Of a stretch of DNA of 64,000 bases, positions 8,769 through 15,562 are shown piece after piece. The stretch spans positions 1,054,001-1,118,000 of the forward strand of contig RHLH01000001.1 in assembly GCA_003712165.1 (NCBI GenBank). Reading direction: 5' to 3'. A program made the translations under genes and the position numbers. The stretch is from Phycisphaera sp. (lineage in GTDB: Bacteria > Planctomycetota > Phycisphaerae > Phycisphaerales > UBA1924). Below the pieces are notes generated by a model that saw nothing but the letters and a program-made list of their open reading frames with translations, searched no databases and had not been told where the DNA came from. How positions within the stretch are numbered: position 1 is the stretch's first letter; each line of letters opens with the position of its first letter.

Positions 8769-9197
8769 TCAAATCACGCTGATGGCCTTGAGGAAACTGG
8801 CGACAGCAAAGATCACAATTCCGGCCAAGAAAAGGAAGAAGAAATTGGCTGGAGTGAAAGGCCCACTCGTAAAGCGCTCTTCATAATAATCCTCGCGCTC
8901 TCCCTTGATGTGCGACATCTCCCCCTCGGGCTCACCCACATCAACCTCGTCCCAGTCCAGGTCGACCGAGGCCTCCCGGTTCGAGGCGATCAGCTGCTGG
9001 GCACGCCCGAGATCGCTTCGCTGCACGTGGACGAGGTAGGGGTTGATGATCCGGGGGGCGTCCCACTGGAGCGTCTGGGCGGCGGTGTCGAAGACGAACG
9101 CCTCGATGCCGTTCTCGCGGAGCATGGACGCGATGATGTGCGCCTCGCCCGGGCCAGCGGCATCGGAGACCGGGACGAGGTCGTGCGGTGATGGCAT
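8769..9197 (-). CDS. DUF2007-like protein with C-terminal membrane helix
   Basis: A 142-residue protein. The first 75 residues (DLVPVSDAAGPGEAHIIASML, then GIEAFVF and PYLVHVQRSDLGRAQQLI) match the pattern of DUF2007, a small alpha/beta domain annotated as a putative signal-transducing protein. An acidic linker follows, and the last 25 residues form one membrane helix (FFFLFLAGIVIFAVASFL). It is probably a tail-anchored inner-membrane protein with a cytoplasmic domain. It is divergent from the SRAP gene with only 22 bases between starts, so the promoters must overlap the coding ends. The function is unknown. Confidence 0.8.
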   Translation of the reverse strand: MPSPHDLVPVSDAAGPGEAHIIASMLRENGIEAFVFDTAAQTLQWDAPRIINPYLVHVQRSDLGRAQQLIASNREASVDLDWDEVDVGEPEGEMSHIKGEREDYYEERFTSGPFTPANFFFLFLAGIVIFAVASFLKAISVI

Positions 9198-9219
9198 GGT
9201 GCGAGTGTATCATCCGTCG

Positions 9220-9918
9220 ATGTGCGGGCGATACGCGTATTTCTACAAGTTGAATCAAGTGCTGCAGCTGATTGCAGGCGGCTGGACGACCGAGGAAGCC
9301 TTCGACGCAATCTTTAATGTCGCCCCGACCATGCGTGCGCCGGTTATTCTGCTCGGCAAGAACGGCGAGCCCGGATTGACCAAGCTCACGTGGGGGCTCG
9401 TGCCGAGCTGGACCGAGGATACATCGATCGGCGCGAAGATGTTCAACGCCCGCAGTGAGACCATCCGCGAGAAGCCCGCATACAAGGAGCCCTTCGAGAA
9501 GCGCCGGTGCGTCGTCCCGATCAGCGGCTTCTACGAGTGGGAGACGCTCCGGGAACTGAAGCGCAAGAAGCCCTGGTACGTCTCGCCTTCGGACGAGTCG
9601 ATCATGCTGCTGGCGGGTGTGTGGGAGCGGTGGGGCACGGGCGAGGACCGGCTCGACACATACACGGTTGTCACGACCCAGGCGAGAGGCCGGATGGCCG
9701 AGATACACGAGCGTTCACCCGTGATGCTTCGAGGTACAGACTGGAGCACGTGGCTCACGGGCACGCAGGAAGAAGCGATCGGTCTCTGCGAGCCGCGCGA
9801 ACCCGACTGGCTCTCGTTCAGACCCGTCTCGACTCGAGTGGGCAACGTGAAATACAACGACCCGTCTCTGCTGGAACGAGTCGAGAACGAGCCGGGTGAA
9901 CAACTCGGCTTGTTTTGA
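9220..9918 (+). CDS. SOS response-associated peptidase (SRAP/YedK/HMCES family)
   Basis: Members of this family form a stable thiazolidine DNA-protein crosslink with abasic sites in single-stranded DNA and shield them from error-prone processing. The 232-residue protein starts MCGRYAYF, so the catalytic Cys2 is exposed after Met removal. It has FNARSETIREKPAYKEPF near 85-102, the FYEWE motif with the active-site Glu, and ends with IHERSPVML, carrying the catalytic His. The ATG at 9220 is fixed by the need for Cys at position 2; the frame extends upstream but would bury it. Confidence 0.96.
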   Translation: MCGRYAYFYKLNQVLQLIAGGWTTEEAFDAIFNVAPTMRAPVILLGKNGEPGLTKLTWGLVPSWTEDTSIGAKMFNARSETIREKPAYKEPFEKRRCVVPISGFYEWETLRELKRKKPWYVSPSDESIMLLAGVWERWGTGEDRLDTYTVVTTQARGRMAEIHERSPVMLRGTDWSTWLTGTQEEAIGLCEPREPDWLSFRPVSTRVGNVKYNDPSLLERVENEPGEQLGLF

Positions 9919-9922
9919 GGGT

Positions 9923-9953
9923 AAAAGGCACCCGAGCACGACGCCCGGGTGCC
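9923..9953 (-). terminator. Intrinsic terminator
   Basis: GGCACCCG at 9927-9934 pairs with CGGGTGCC at 9946-9953. Read on the minus strand, the stem is followed by TTTTAC, so it most likely ends the transcript of the exported-protein gene at 9966-10682. It lies between two convergent genes. Confidence 0.75.
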
Positions 9954-9965
9954 CGGAACAAGACG

Positions 9966-10682
9966 TCAGCGGCGGCGCCGACGCAGGGCCATGATGCCGC
10001 CGGTCAAGGCGATCACGCCCGAGGCGGGGGTCGGGATGACGATCCTCGCGGTGAACGCGCCCGGATCGAGGCTTGCAGCGGACGAGTTGACGAACCCGAT
10101 CGCGGTTTCAGGGTTGGTGTCGAGCAGAGCGCTGGTACCGATCGTGTAGGCGAAGTTTGTGTCGCCGTTGGCGATCCACTCGTTGACGAGATCGGTGATG
10201 TCCCACGAGAACACGCCCAGATTGTCAACGGTCGACGTCGACACGATGCTCGAGGTCGTGATCTCGTTATTGCGGAACTCAACCCACGAGCCGGGGCCTG
10301 ACGCGATGTTCTCGTCGATCGCGACGAGCGGGTCGGCGCTCAGGCTGTGGATGGAGATGTCGGCGGGGTTGGCAGGCGAGGGATCGCCGAAGAAGCCGTT
10401 GGCGACAACCTCGACCTGGAAGGACGCCGACTGGACAGGTCCCGAGAACTGCGCAGGGTCGAAGTCAAACCCAAAGTACGAGGTTTCGCCTGTGACACCG
10501 AAGATGGTGGGGGAGGTGGCGCGGTTGACACCCCGGGTGCTGTTGGCCTCGTCGCCGCGGAGGTAGTCGCTCTGGAAGAAGCCAGAGCTCATGTAGTCGT
10601 ATTGAACGGGGATATCGCTTGGCTGCGCCGAAGCCGAAGCGGCGGCGATACTCGCGAGAATGAGTGCTGCTGTGCTCTGCAT
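9966..10682 (-). CDS. Exported DNRLRE-like protein with C-terminal RRRR sorting tail
   Basis: A 238-residue protein with a signal peptide (MQSTAALILASIAAASASAQ) at the ATG at 10682, preceded by AAGGAGAG. The mature part is beta-rich: FGFDFDPAQF, GVFSWDITDLVNEWI and FAYTIGTSALLDTNPETAIGFVNS resemble the DNRLRE-type surface domains that contain a ...W.hT..V..W... strand. It ends VIPTPASG, a hydrophobic stretch and RRRRR. That tripartite end is like PEP-CTERM-type sorting signals used by planctomycetes. It is probably a cell-surface or matrix protein. It lies 60 bases downstream of another protein with the same tail on the same strand. Confidence 0.82.
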   Translation of the reverse strand: MQSTAALILASIAAASASAQPSDIPVQYDYMSSGFFQSDYLRGDEANSTRGVNRATSPTIFGVTGETSYFGFDFDPAQFSGPVQSASFQVEVVANGFFGDPSPANPADISIHSLSADPLVAIDENIASGPGSWVEFRNNEITTSSIVSTSTVDNLGVFSWDITDLVNEWIANGDTNFAYTIGTSALLDTNPETAIGFVNSSAASLDPGAFTARIVIPTPASGVIALTGGIMALRRRRR

Positions 10683-10742
10683 GCTGTCTCTCCTTGTGTT
10701 GGTGCAAGAGCGTGGAAACGAATGACGTTCTTTGCTGACAGA

Positions 10743-11468
10743 TCAGCGTCTGCGTCTCGTTGAGGCGCACGCGGCGAGCCCGATGAGCGTCGCCGACGCT
10801 GGCGCAGGAATCGGGTCTGTACCGTCGGTGTTTGTCTTGGTGCCCGAGAACGGACCGGCGACGAGGGCACTGGTCGCGAATGTGTCGATCGCGAGTTTGT
10901 CGAGGCTCATCGATGATCCGATGGCCTTGAACTCAAGGAGGTAGTCGTCAAAGTTGCCGGGCAGTTCGAATCGGAAGAGCGTGTCGACCTGGAATCCACC
11001 GGGGCCGCCGCCCCCTAGAGAGATGCGGTCAAGCTCGGTGGTTTCGACGGGCGAGTAACTACCGATGGCGAGTGATTCTGGGTCGAGCTCGTTGCCCTGT
11101 GTTCGGATTTGCACGAGGACGGTTGTGTCGAATGACTTGCTGCCGTAGCCGTAGTTCGGGAACGATACCTCAAACTCGGTAGCCGCTGCGAAGGAATAGA
11201 TGTTCCCGGTCGATGTGATGAACCCGGTTCCTGTTGTCTCGACGACATCGGGCTCAGACCAGCCTGTGGGCAAGGGGTTGGGGAACATGCCGATGTCGGG
11301 CGTGTTGCCGCCAAGCGGGTTTGAGAAGTCGTCCCATTCGAAATAGGTCGAGTCCTGGTCGAAGCGCTGCCAGCCGTAGTCGTCGGGCGTTGCAAAGTCA
11401 GCGTGCGCGTTCGCGGCGAGAAGAAGCAGCGAAGCGATCGAAAGATTGGATGCGTTTGCGTTCATCAT
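10743..11468 (-). CDS. Exported protein with C-terminal RRRR sorting tail
   Basis: A 241-residue protein starting at one of two adjacent ATGs (11468 or 11465) with AAGGAG just upstream. The signal peptide is NLSIASLLLLAANAHADF. The mature part begins with aromatic-rich YGWQRFDQDSTYFEWDDF and is beta-rich, with no recognised domain, and ends PIPAPASATLIGLAACASTRRRR. The C-terminus is the same kind of sorting tail as on its downstream neighbour. A putative Fur box and a long structured leader lie upstream, suggesting iron- or metal-linked control. The function is unknown. Confidence 0.8.
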   Translation of the reverse strand: MMNANASNLSIASLLLLAANAHADFATPDDYGWQRFDQDSTYFEWDDFSNPLGGNTPDIGMFPNPLPTGWSEPDVVETTGTGFITSTGNIYSFAAATEFEVSFPNYGYGSKSFDTTVLVQIRTQGNELDPESLAIGSYSPVETTELDRISLGGGGPGGFQVDTLFRFELPGNFDDYLLEFKAIGSSMSLDKLAIDTFATSALVAGPFSGTKTNTDGTDPIPAPASATLIGLAACASTRRRR

Positions 11469-11494
11469 GCTCTCCTTGGTGTGGTTCGGAAAGC

Positions 11495-11594
11495 CGTGAT
11501 GGCGGGGGTAGGAGCGGATGCCAACCAGGCAGAACCGCGCCGACGCATCCCCCGCCATCACGACCGTGGCCGCGACACAGGGCCTTGTGTCGCG
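11495..11594. other. Two strong inverted repeats in the leader of the 10743-11468 gene
   Basis: CGTGATGGCGGGGG at 11495-11508 pairs perfectly with 11549-11562. Inside it, GGATGC at 11517-11522 can pair with GCATCC at 11545-11550, partly competing with the outer stem. A second hairpin, CGCGACACA at 11571-11579 with TGTGTCGCG at 11586-11594, has a six-base loop. Both lie upstream of the exported-protein start at 11468 and would fold in its mRNA. Together with 11595-11814, where I see no gene or other structure, they form the 478-base gene-free stretch 11469-11946. Confidence 0.7.
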
Positions 11595-11814
11595 GCTGAT
11601 CTCGCGGCTTGGGTTACGAGCGGCGGCTTGGGCTTTGAAGCAGACTGGGACGCGCCTGGTGCTTGAGCGATTCGTTCATGCTGAACCCCGTGCCGATGCT
11701 CGGCGAGAAGCTCGTGCCGGTGTTTGGCGGCGATCGGTCCATCCGGGCGGTTGTGCCCGGGGCGCGTCGGCTCCGATTCTGCCGGTAGGAAACCGGTGTT
11801 GTCCTAATTGAGAC

Positions 11815-11829
11815 TGAGAATCAATCTCA
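11815..11829. promoter_or_regulatory. Putative Fur box
   Basis: TGAGAATCAATCTCA is a near-perfect 7-1-7 palindrome. It is close to the well-known Fur site TGAGAATCATTCTCA, differing at one position. It sits inside a perfect 7-bp inverted repeat, ACTGAGA/TCTCAGT at 11813-11831. On the minus strand a TACACT that could be a -10 element lies a few bases before it, so binding would block transcription leftward toward the exported-protein gene at 10743-11468. Confidence 0.5.
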
Positions 11830-11890
11830 GTTGCTCAGTGTAGTCAGCAAGCCCCATTCGTCCAGTCTGGCGGGACAAAAACCGTCATCC

Positions 11891-11920
11891 GCAAGAAAAA
11901 ACCGACCCAATTGGGTCGGT
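11891..11920 (-). terminator. Intrinsic terminator of the E1/E2 operon
   Basis: ACCGACCCAATTGGGTCGGT at 11901-11920 is a perfect 20-base palindrome. Read on the minus strand it is followed by TTTTTCTTGC. It lies 26 bases after the E2 stop codon. Confidence 0.88.
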
Positions 11921-11946
11921 CAGGGGTGATCGAATGTTCGGTTGAC

Positions 11947-13287
11947 TCAGCCGCGTGCCGGTGCCAGGAGCGATTCCGGGTTCTCCAGCAGTTTGATGAT
12001 CTCAGCCAGAGCCAGGGCGGCGGTTGCGCCGTCGACGACGCGGTGGTCGCACGCGAGGCTGAGCGGGAGCAGCATGCCCACGCGGAACATGCCATTCTTG
12101 ACGACCATGCCCTCGCGGCCCCGGCCTGCGGCGAGGATGCCGACCTCGGGGTAGTTGATGACTGGAGTCGCGAACCTACCGGCGTGGCTGCCCACGTTGC
12201 TGAGCGTGAAGGTTGAGCCCATGAGCTCTTCGCGGGCGATCGAGCGGTCGCGTGCGCCGCGTGCGAGGCGGTTCACCTCACGACCGATCTCGAGGACACC
12301 GAGGCCGTCGCAGTCGCGGATGACGGGAACCATGAGCCCGCTCTCGGTGTCCGCCGCGATGCCGAGGTGCACCGCGCGGTGCTGGATGATCTGCTCGCCG
12401 TCATCGTCAACCGTTGCGTTGAGCGAGCGGAACTCGTCTCGCGACATCACGCTGCAGATTGCGCTTGCGACGAAGGGCAGCGGGCTGACCTTCTCACCTG
12501 AGGCAGCCGAGAGCTTCTTGCGAAGCGCGTTGAGCTCGGTGATGTCAGCCTCGTCCATGACGGTGAAGTGGACCGCCTTGTCAACCGATTCGCGCAGACG
12601 CTCTGCGATCTTGCGACGCACACCCCGGAACGGGATCGCGACGGTCTCCTGTCCCTCTGGGATGGGCGTGATCTCGCGCTTGGGAGCGGGTGCGGGTGCT
12701 TCGAACGTGGGGGCGGGGCGCGACGGCGCCGCGGCCTTGCGCGGGGCGGATGCGCCGCCGCCAGCGATGGCGTTCTCGACGTCCTTCTTGGTGACGCGTC
12801 CGCCGAGGCCAGAGCCCGCGACGGTGTTGATGTCGATGCCTGCATCGCGTGCGAGGCGGCGGACCGCGGGGGTCGCCAGCGCTTTGCCGTTGGACGAGGA
12901 AATGCCAGCCAGGTCATCACCGACCTTGCCGACAACCGTGCCCTGGTCTTTCTCTTCGTTCGAGGCGGCCTCGGGCTCGGGTGCGGCGGGCTCAGCCTTG
13001 GGAGTGGGCGCCTCGGCAGCGGGGGCGCTGCCGCCTTCGAAGATGACGAACGGGTCACCGACCTGGATCATCTCGCCGGCTTCACCTCGGAGCTCCTTGA
13101 TGACGCCGTTGCGGGGCGAGGGGATTTCGGCGAGCGCCTTGTCGGTCTCGACCTCGGCCATGTCCTGGCCTTCTTCGACGGTGTCACCCACGGACACGAG
13201 CCACTTGACGAGCTCGGCCTCTTGCAGGCCCTCGCCGATGTCGGGCAGGAGGAAGACGTTCGGATCTGATGAGACTTTGCCGGCCAT
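11947..13287 (-). CDS. Dihydrolipoamide acyltransferase (E2) of a 2-oxo acid dehydrogenase complex
   Basis: The 446-residue core subunit moves the acyl group from E1 to CoA through its lipoyl arm. It has one N-terminal lipoyl domain (VETDKALAEIPSP, lipoylated Lys near 50), an Ala/Pro-rich linker, an E1/E3-binding domain (TPAVRRLARDAGIDINTV...GGRVTKKDV, about 138-175), a second linker and the catalytic domain ending with CDHRVVDGA, which holds the catalytic His and Asp. Gene order E1alpha-E1beta-E2 on one strand, next to an acyl-CoA dehydrogenase and enoyl-CoA hydratases, favours the branched-chain 2-oxo acid complex over pyruvate dehydrogenase, though sequence alone does not settle it. No E3 is present in the window. 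Confidence 0.93.
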   Translation of the reverse strand: MAGKVSSDPNVFLLPDIGEGLQEAELVKWLVSVGDTVEEGQDMAEVETDKALAEIPSPRNGVIKELRGEAGEMIQVGDPFVIFEGGSAPAAEAPTPKAEPAAPEPEAASNEEKDQGTVVGKVGDDLAGISSSNGKALATPAVRRLARDAGIDINTVAGSGLGGRVTKKDVENAIAGGGASAPRKAAAPSRPAPTFEAPAPAPKREITPIPEGQETVAIPFRGVRRKIAERLRESVDKAVHFTVMDEADITELNALRKKLSAASGEKVSPLPFVASAICSVMSRDEFRSLNATVDDDGEQIIQHRAVHLGIAADTESGLMVPVIRDCDGLGVLEIGREVNRLARGARDRSIAREELMGSTFTLSNVGSHAGRFATPVINYPEVGILAAGRGREGMVVKNGMFRVGMLLPLSLACDHRVVDGATAALALAEIIKLLENPESLLAPARG

Positions 13288-13299
13288 GGGTGGTACTCG

Positions 13300-13407
13300 C
13301 TAAATCGGTGGGTTTCGCTTTTCGCGCTTTCTATCCCGAACGCTTGCATACAAGAAGTAGCACAGAACGACTAATACTGAGACAATAAATAATCCGTTTG
13401 GATCCAT
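13300..13407 (-). CDS. Predicted 35-aa membrane micro-protein in the E1/E2 operon
   Basis: This small frame fills the gap between the E1beta stop and the E2 start. Its ATG (13405-13407) lies two bases after the E1beta stop codon (13410-13412), a spacing typical of coupled translation, although no Shine-Dalgarno is evident. It encodes one hydrophobic helix (GLFIVSVLVVLCYFLYA) followed by a very basic tail (RDRKREKR), a classic single-pass topology with a cytoplasmic C-terminus. The local base composition is AT-rich compared with its neighbours. It could be chance, but the position and hydrophobic pattern make a real gene plausible. The function is unknown. Confidence 0.5.
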   Translation of the reverse strand: MDPNGLFIVSVLVVLCYFLYASVRDRKREKRNPPI

Positions 13408-13409
13408 AT

Positions 13410-14384
13410 CTAGTACGCCAGTGCTTCCTCGATCGCCTGGCCAACACGCTTGGCGTTGACAAGGTACTCGTTCTCGAGCTTGTAGTACGGCATGAGTGTG
13501 TCGAAGCCCGTCACGCGCTGCACGGGGGCCTCGAGGTGCAGGAAGCATCGCTCCTGCACGCGGCTGGAGATCTCGGCGCCCAGGCCGCACGTCATCGCGG
13601 CTTCGTGCACGACGACGCAGCGCCCGGTCTTCTCGACACTCTCTGCGATCATGTCCATATCGAACGGGTCGATGGTGCGCAGATCGATGAGCTCGATCGA
13701 GACATCGTCGGGCGCGTTGTCGAGCGCTTCGATGCACTGGAAGAGGCTCGCACCCCAGGTGACGACTGTCAGGTCGTCGCCCTCACTGACGATCTTGGCC
13801 TCGCCGATCGGGATGGTGTACTCGTCCTCGGGGACCTCTTCGCGGAAGCTGCGGTACACGCGCTTGGGCTCGAAGAAGATCACCGGGTCGGGGTCACGGA
13901 TCGCGCTGATGAGCAGGCCCTTTGCGTCGTAGGGGGTGGTGGGCATCACGACCTTGATGCCGGGAGAGTGTGCGTAGATCGCCTCGGGCGAATCGGAGTG
14001 CAGTTCGGGTGCGTGGATGCCGCCGCCAACCGGGACGCGGATGGTCAGCGGGACGGTGATCGCTCCTCGGCTTCGGCTGCGCGAGCGAGCCGCGTGGTTG
14101 ACGATCTGGTCGTACGCCGGCCCGAGGAAGCCCTCGAACTGGATCTCGGGGACGGGCCGCAGGTCGTTCATCGCCATGCCGATGGCGGTGCCGATGATGC
14201 CCGACTCTGCGAGCGGCGTGTCGATGACGCGATCGTCGCCGAACTGCGCGTGCAGTCCTTCGGTGACGCGGAAGACGCCACCGTTGGGCCCGACGTCTTC
14301 ACCGAGCACGATGACACGGTCATCCTTCTGCATCTCCTGCTGGAGTGCGAGGTTGATCGCTTGGACGAGGTTGAGAGTTGCCAT
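13410..14384 (-). CDS. 2-oxo acid dehydrogenase E1 beta subunit
   Basis: A 324-residue beta chain of the thiamine-diphosphate-dependent E1 heterotetramer. It starts MATLNLVQAINLALQQEM and contains the family stretches VLGEDVGPNGGVFRVTEGL, DTPLAESGIIGTAIGMA (Glu contacting the thiamine ring), EIQFEGFLGPAYDQIVNHAA, and VPVGGGIHAPELHSDSPEA. It pairs with the alpha chain encoded 17 bases upstream to decarboxylate the 2-oxo acid and acylate the E2 lipoyl arm. As in other branched-chain E1 proteins, the beta gene follows alpha. The substrate is inferred from context only. Confidence 0.95.
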   Translation of the reverse strand: MATLNLVQAINLALQQEMQKDDRVIVLGEDVGPNGGVFRVTEGLHAQFGDDRVIDTPLAESGIIGTAIGMAMNDLRPVPEIQFEGFLGPAYDQIVNHAARSRSRSRGAITVPLTIRVPVGGGIHAPELHSDSPEAIYAHSPGIKVVMPTTPYDAKGLLISAIRDPDPVIFFEPKRVYRSFREEVPEDEYTIPIGEAKIVSEGDDLTVVTWGASLFQCIEALDNAPDDVSIELIDLRTIDPFDMDMIAESVEKTGRCVVVHEAAMTCGLGAEISSRVQERCFLHLEAPVQRVTGFDTLMPYYKLENEYLVNAKRVGQAIEEALAY

Positions 14385-14401
14385 GGTTTGGTTCCGTTGT
14401 G

Positions 14402-15526
14402 TCAGACGTTCTGGGTCGTGTTCTTGAGTCCGGTCTGGCTCGGGTCCTTGCCGAGGCTGCTGGTCCGCATCGTGTCGCGCTGCCTGACGAGTTCGGTGTG
14501 GGGCTCGGCGAACATCGCGTTGAAGATGCTGTCGATCTCGGGCTTGCTCACGCCCTCGGCGGTCGCAACGACTTCCTTAACGATGGTCTTGGCGCGCTCC
14601 TGGAGCGTGTCATCCTTGGCCTGATTCCAGAGCTTCTTGCTCTCGAGGTACTTCCTCGTGCGGATCAGGGGGTCGCGAGCGATCCAGGCCTCGACCTCCT
14701 GCGGGTCGCGGTAGCGCCTCGCGTCGTCGGCGGTCGTGTGGTCACCAAGTCGGTACGTGACGGCTTCGATGAACGAGGGGCCTTCGCCCGCGCGAGCACG
14801 CTTGACGGCGTCGTCCATCGCGTACTTGACAGCGAAGATGTCGTTGCCGTCCACACGCACGGTCGGCATGCCGTAGGCCAGCGCCTTCTGCGCGACGGTC
14901 TCGGATGCCATCTGCTTGTCGCGCGGGACGCTGATGGCCCACGAGTTGTTCTGGTTGATGAAGATGACGGGTGATTTGAGCACGCTCGCGAAGTTCATCG
15001 CCTCGTGGAAGTCGCCCTCGCTCGTCGCGCCGTCGCCGAAGTAGGTCGCCACGACGTTCTTGGTGCCCCGGATTCTTTCGGCATAGCCGATGCCCGCGGC
15101 GTGGAGCATGTGCGTGCCGATGGGCACGGACAGGGGCGTCATCTTGACGTTCTCGGGTATCTGGCTGCCTCGTTCGTCGCCCATCCAGTACTGGAGGACG
15201 TAGTGCATAGGCAGCCCCATCATGAAGAGAGCGGCGTTCTCGCGGTAGCTGGGCACGACCCAGTCCTGGCCTGGCGTGAGCGCGAGCGCCGAACCCACGG
15301 CGGCCGCTTCCTGGCCCTTGTTCTGCGGGTAGGTGCCCATGCGCCCGGAGCGCTGGAGCTTGAATGCGAACTCGTCGAGCTGGCGGCAGACGGTCATGCG
15401 CTCGTACAGGTCGAGTGCTTGCTCGTCGGTGATCAGCCCTTTGCCGAGCTTCTCGTCGAACTTGCCTTGCTCATCGAGGATCGAGATGTACTCGATGCTC
15501 GCTGTGTATGCGGTGGTCTTCGGCAT
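14402..15526 (-). CDS. 2-oxo acid dehydrogenase E1 alpha subunit
   Basis: A 374-residue alpha chain. The thiamine-diphosphate/Mg motif is seen as GDGATSEGDFHEAMNFA...NNSWAIS, with upstream MTVCRQLDEFAFKLQRSGRMGTYP typical of E1 alpha and a phosphorylation-loop-like YRLGDHTTADDARRYRD near the C-terminal third. The latter reading (GDHTTADDA) is common in branched-chain E1 alpha and in broad-range bacterial E1s. The ATG at 15526 has AAGGA upstream. It lies 36 bases after the acyl-CoA dehydrogenase gene and heads the E1alpha-E1beta-micro-ORF-E2 run. Confidence 0.95.
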   Translation of the reverse strand: MPKTTAYTASIEYISILDEQGKFDEKLGKGLITDEQALDLYERMTVCRQLDEFAFKLQRSGRMGTYPQNKGQEAAAVGSALALTPGQDWVVPSYRENAALFMMGLPMHYVLQYWMGDERGSQIPENVKMTPLSVPIGTHMLHAAGIGYAERIRGTKNVVATYFGDGATSEGDFHEAMNFASVLKSPVIFINQNNSWAISVPRDKQMASETVAQKALAYGMPTVRVDGNDIFAVKYAMDDAVKRARAGEGPSFIEAVTYRLGDHTTADDARRYRDPQEVEAWIARDPLIRTRKYLESKKLWNQAKDDTLQERAKTIVKEVVATAEGVSKPEIDSIFNAMFAEPHTELVRQRDTMRTSSLGKDPSQTGLKNTTQNV

Positions 15527-15562
15527 GGCGTTGCGTCCTTGTGTGTTTCGTCGTCTGCCGAT

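Noticed and set aside
11518..11811. A 97-residue open frame on the plus strand
   Set aside because: Arg/Ala-rich, no ribosome site, no domain, and it crosses the strong hairpins of the leader region.
12155..13303. A 382-residue Ser/Pro-rich frame on the plus strand
   Set aside because: It is antisense to E2, whose protein is unmistakable.
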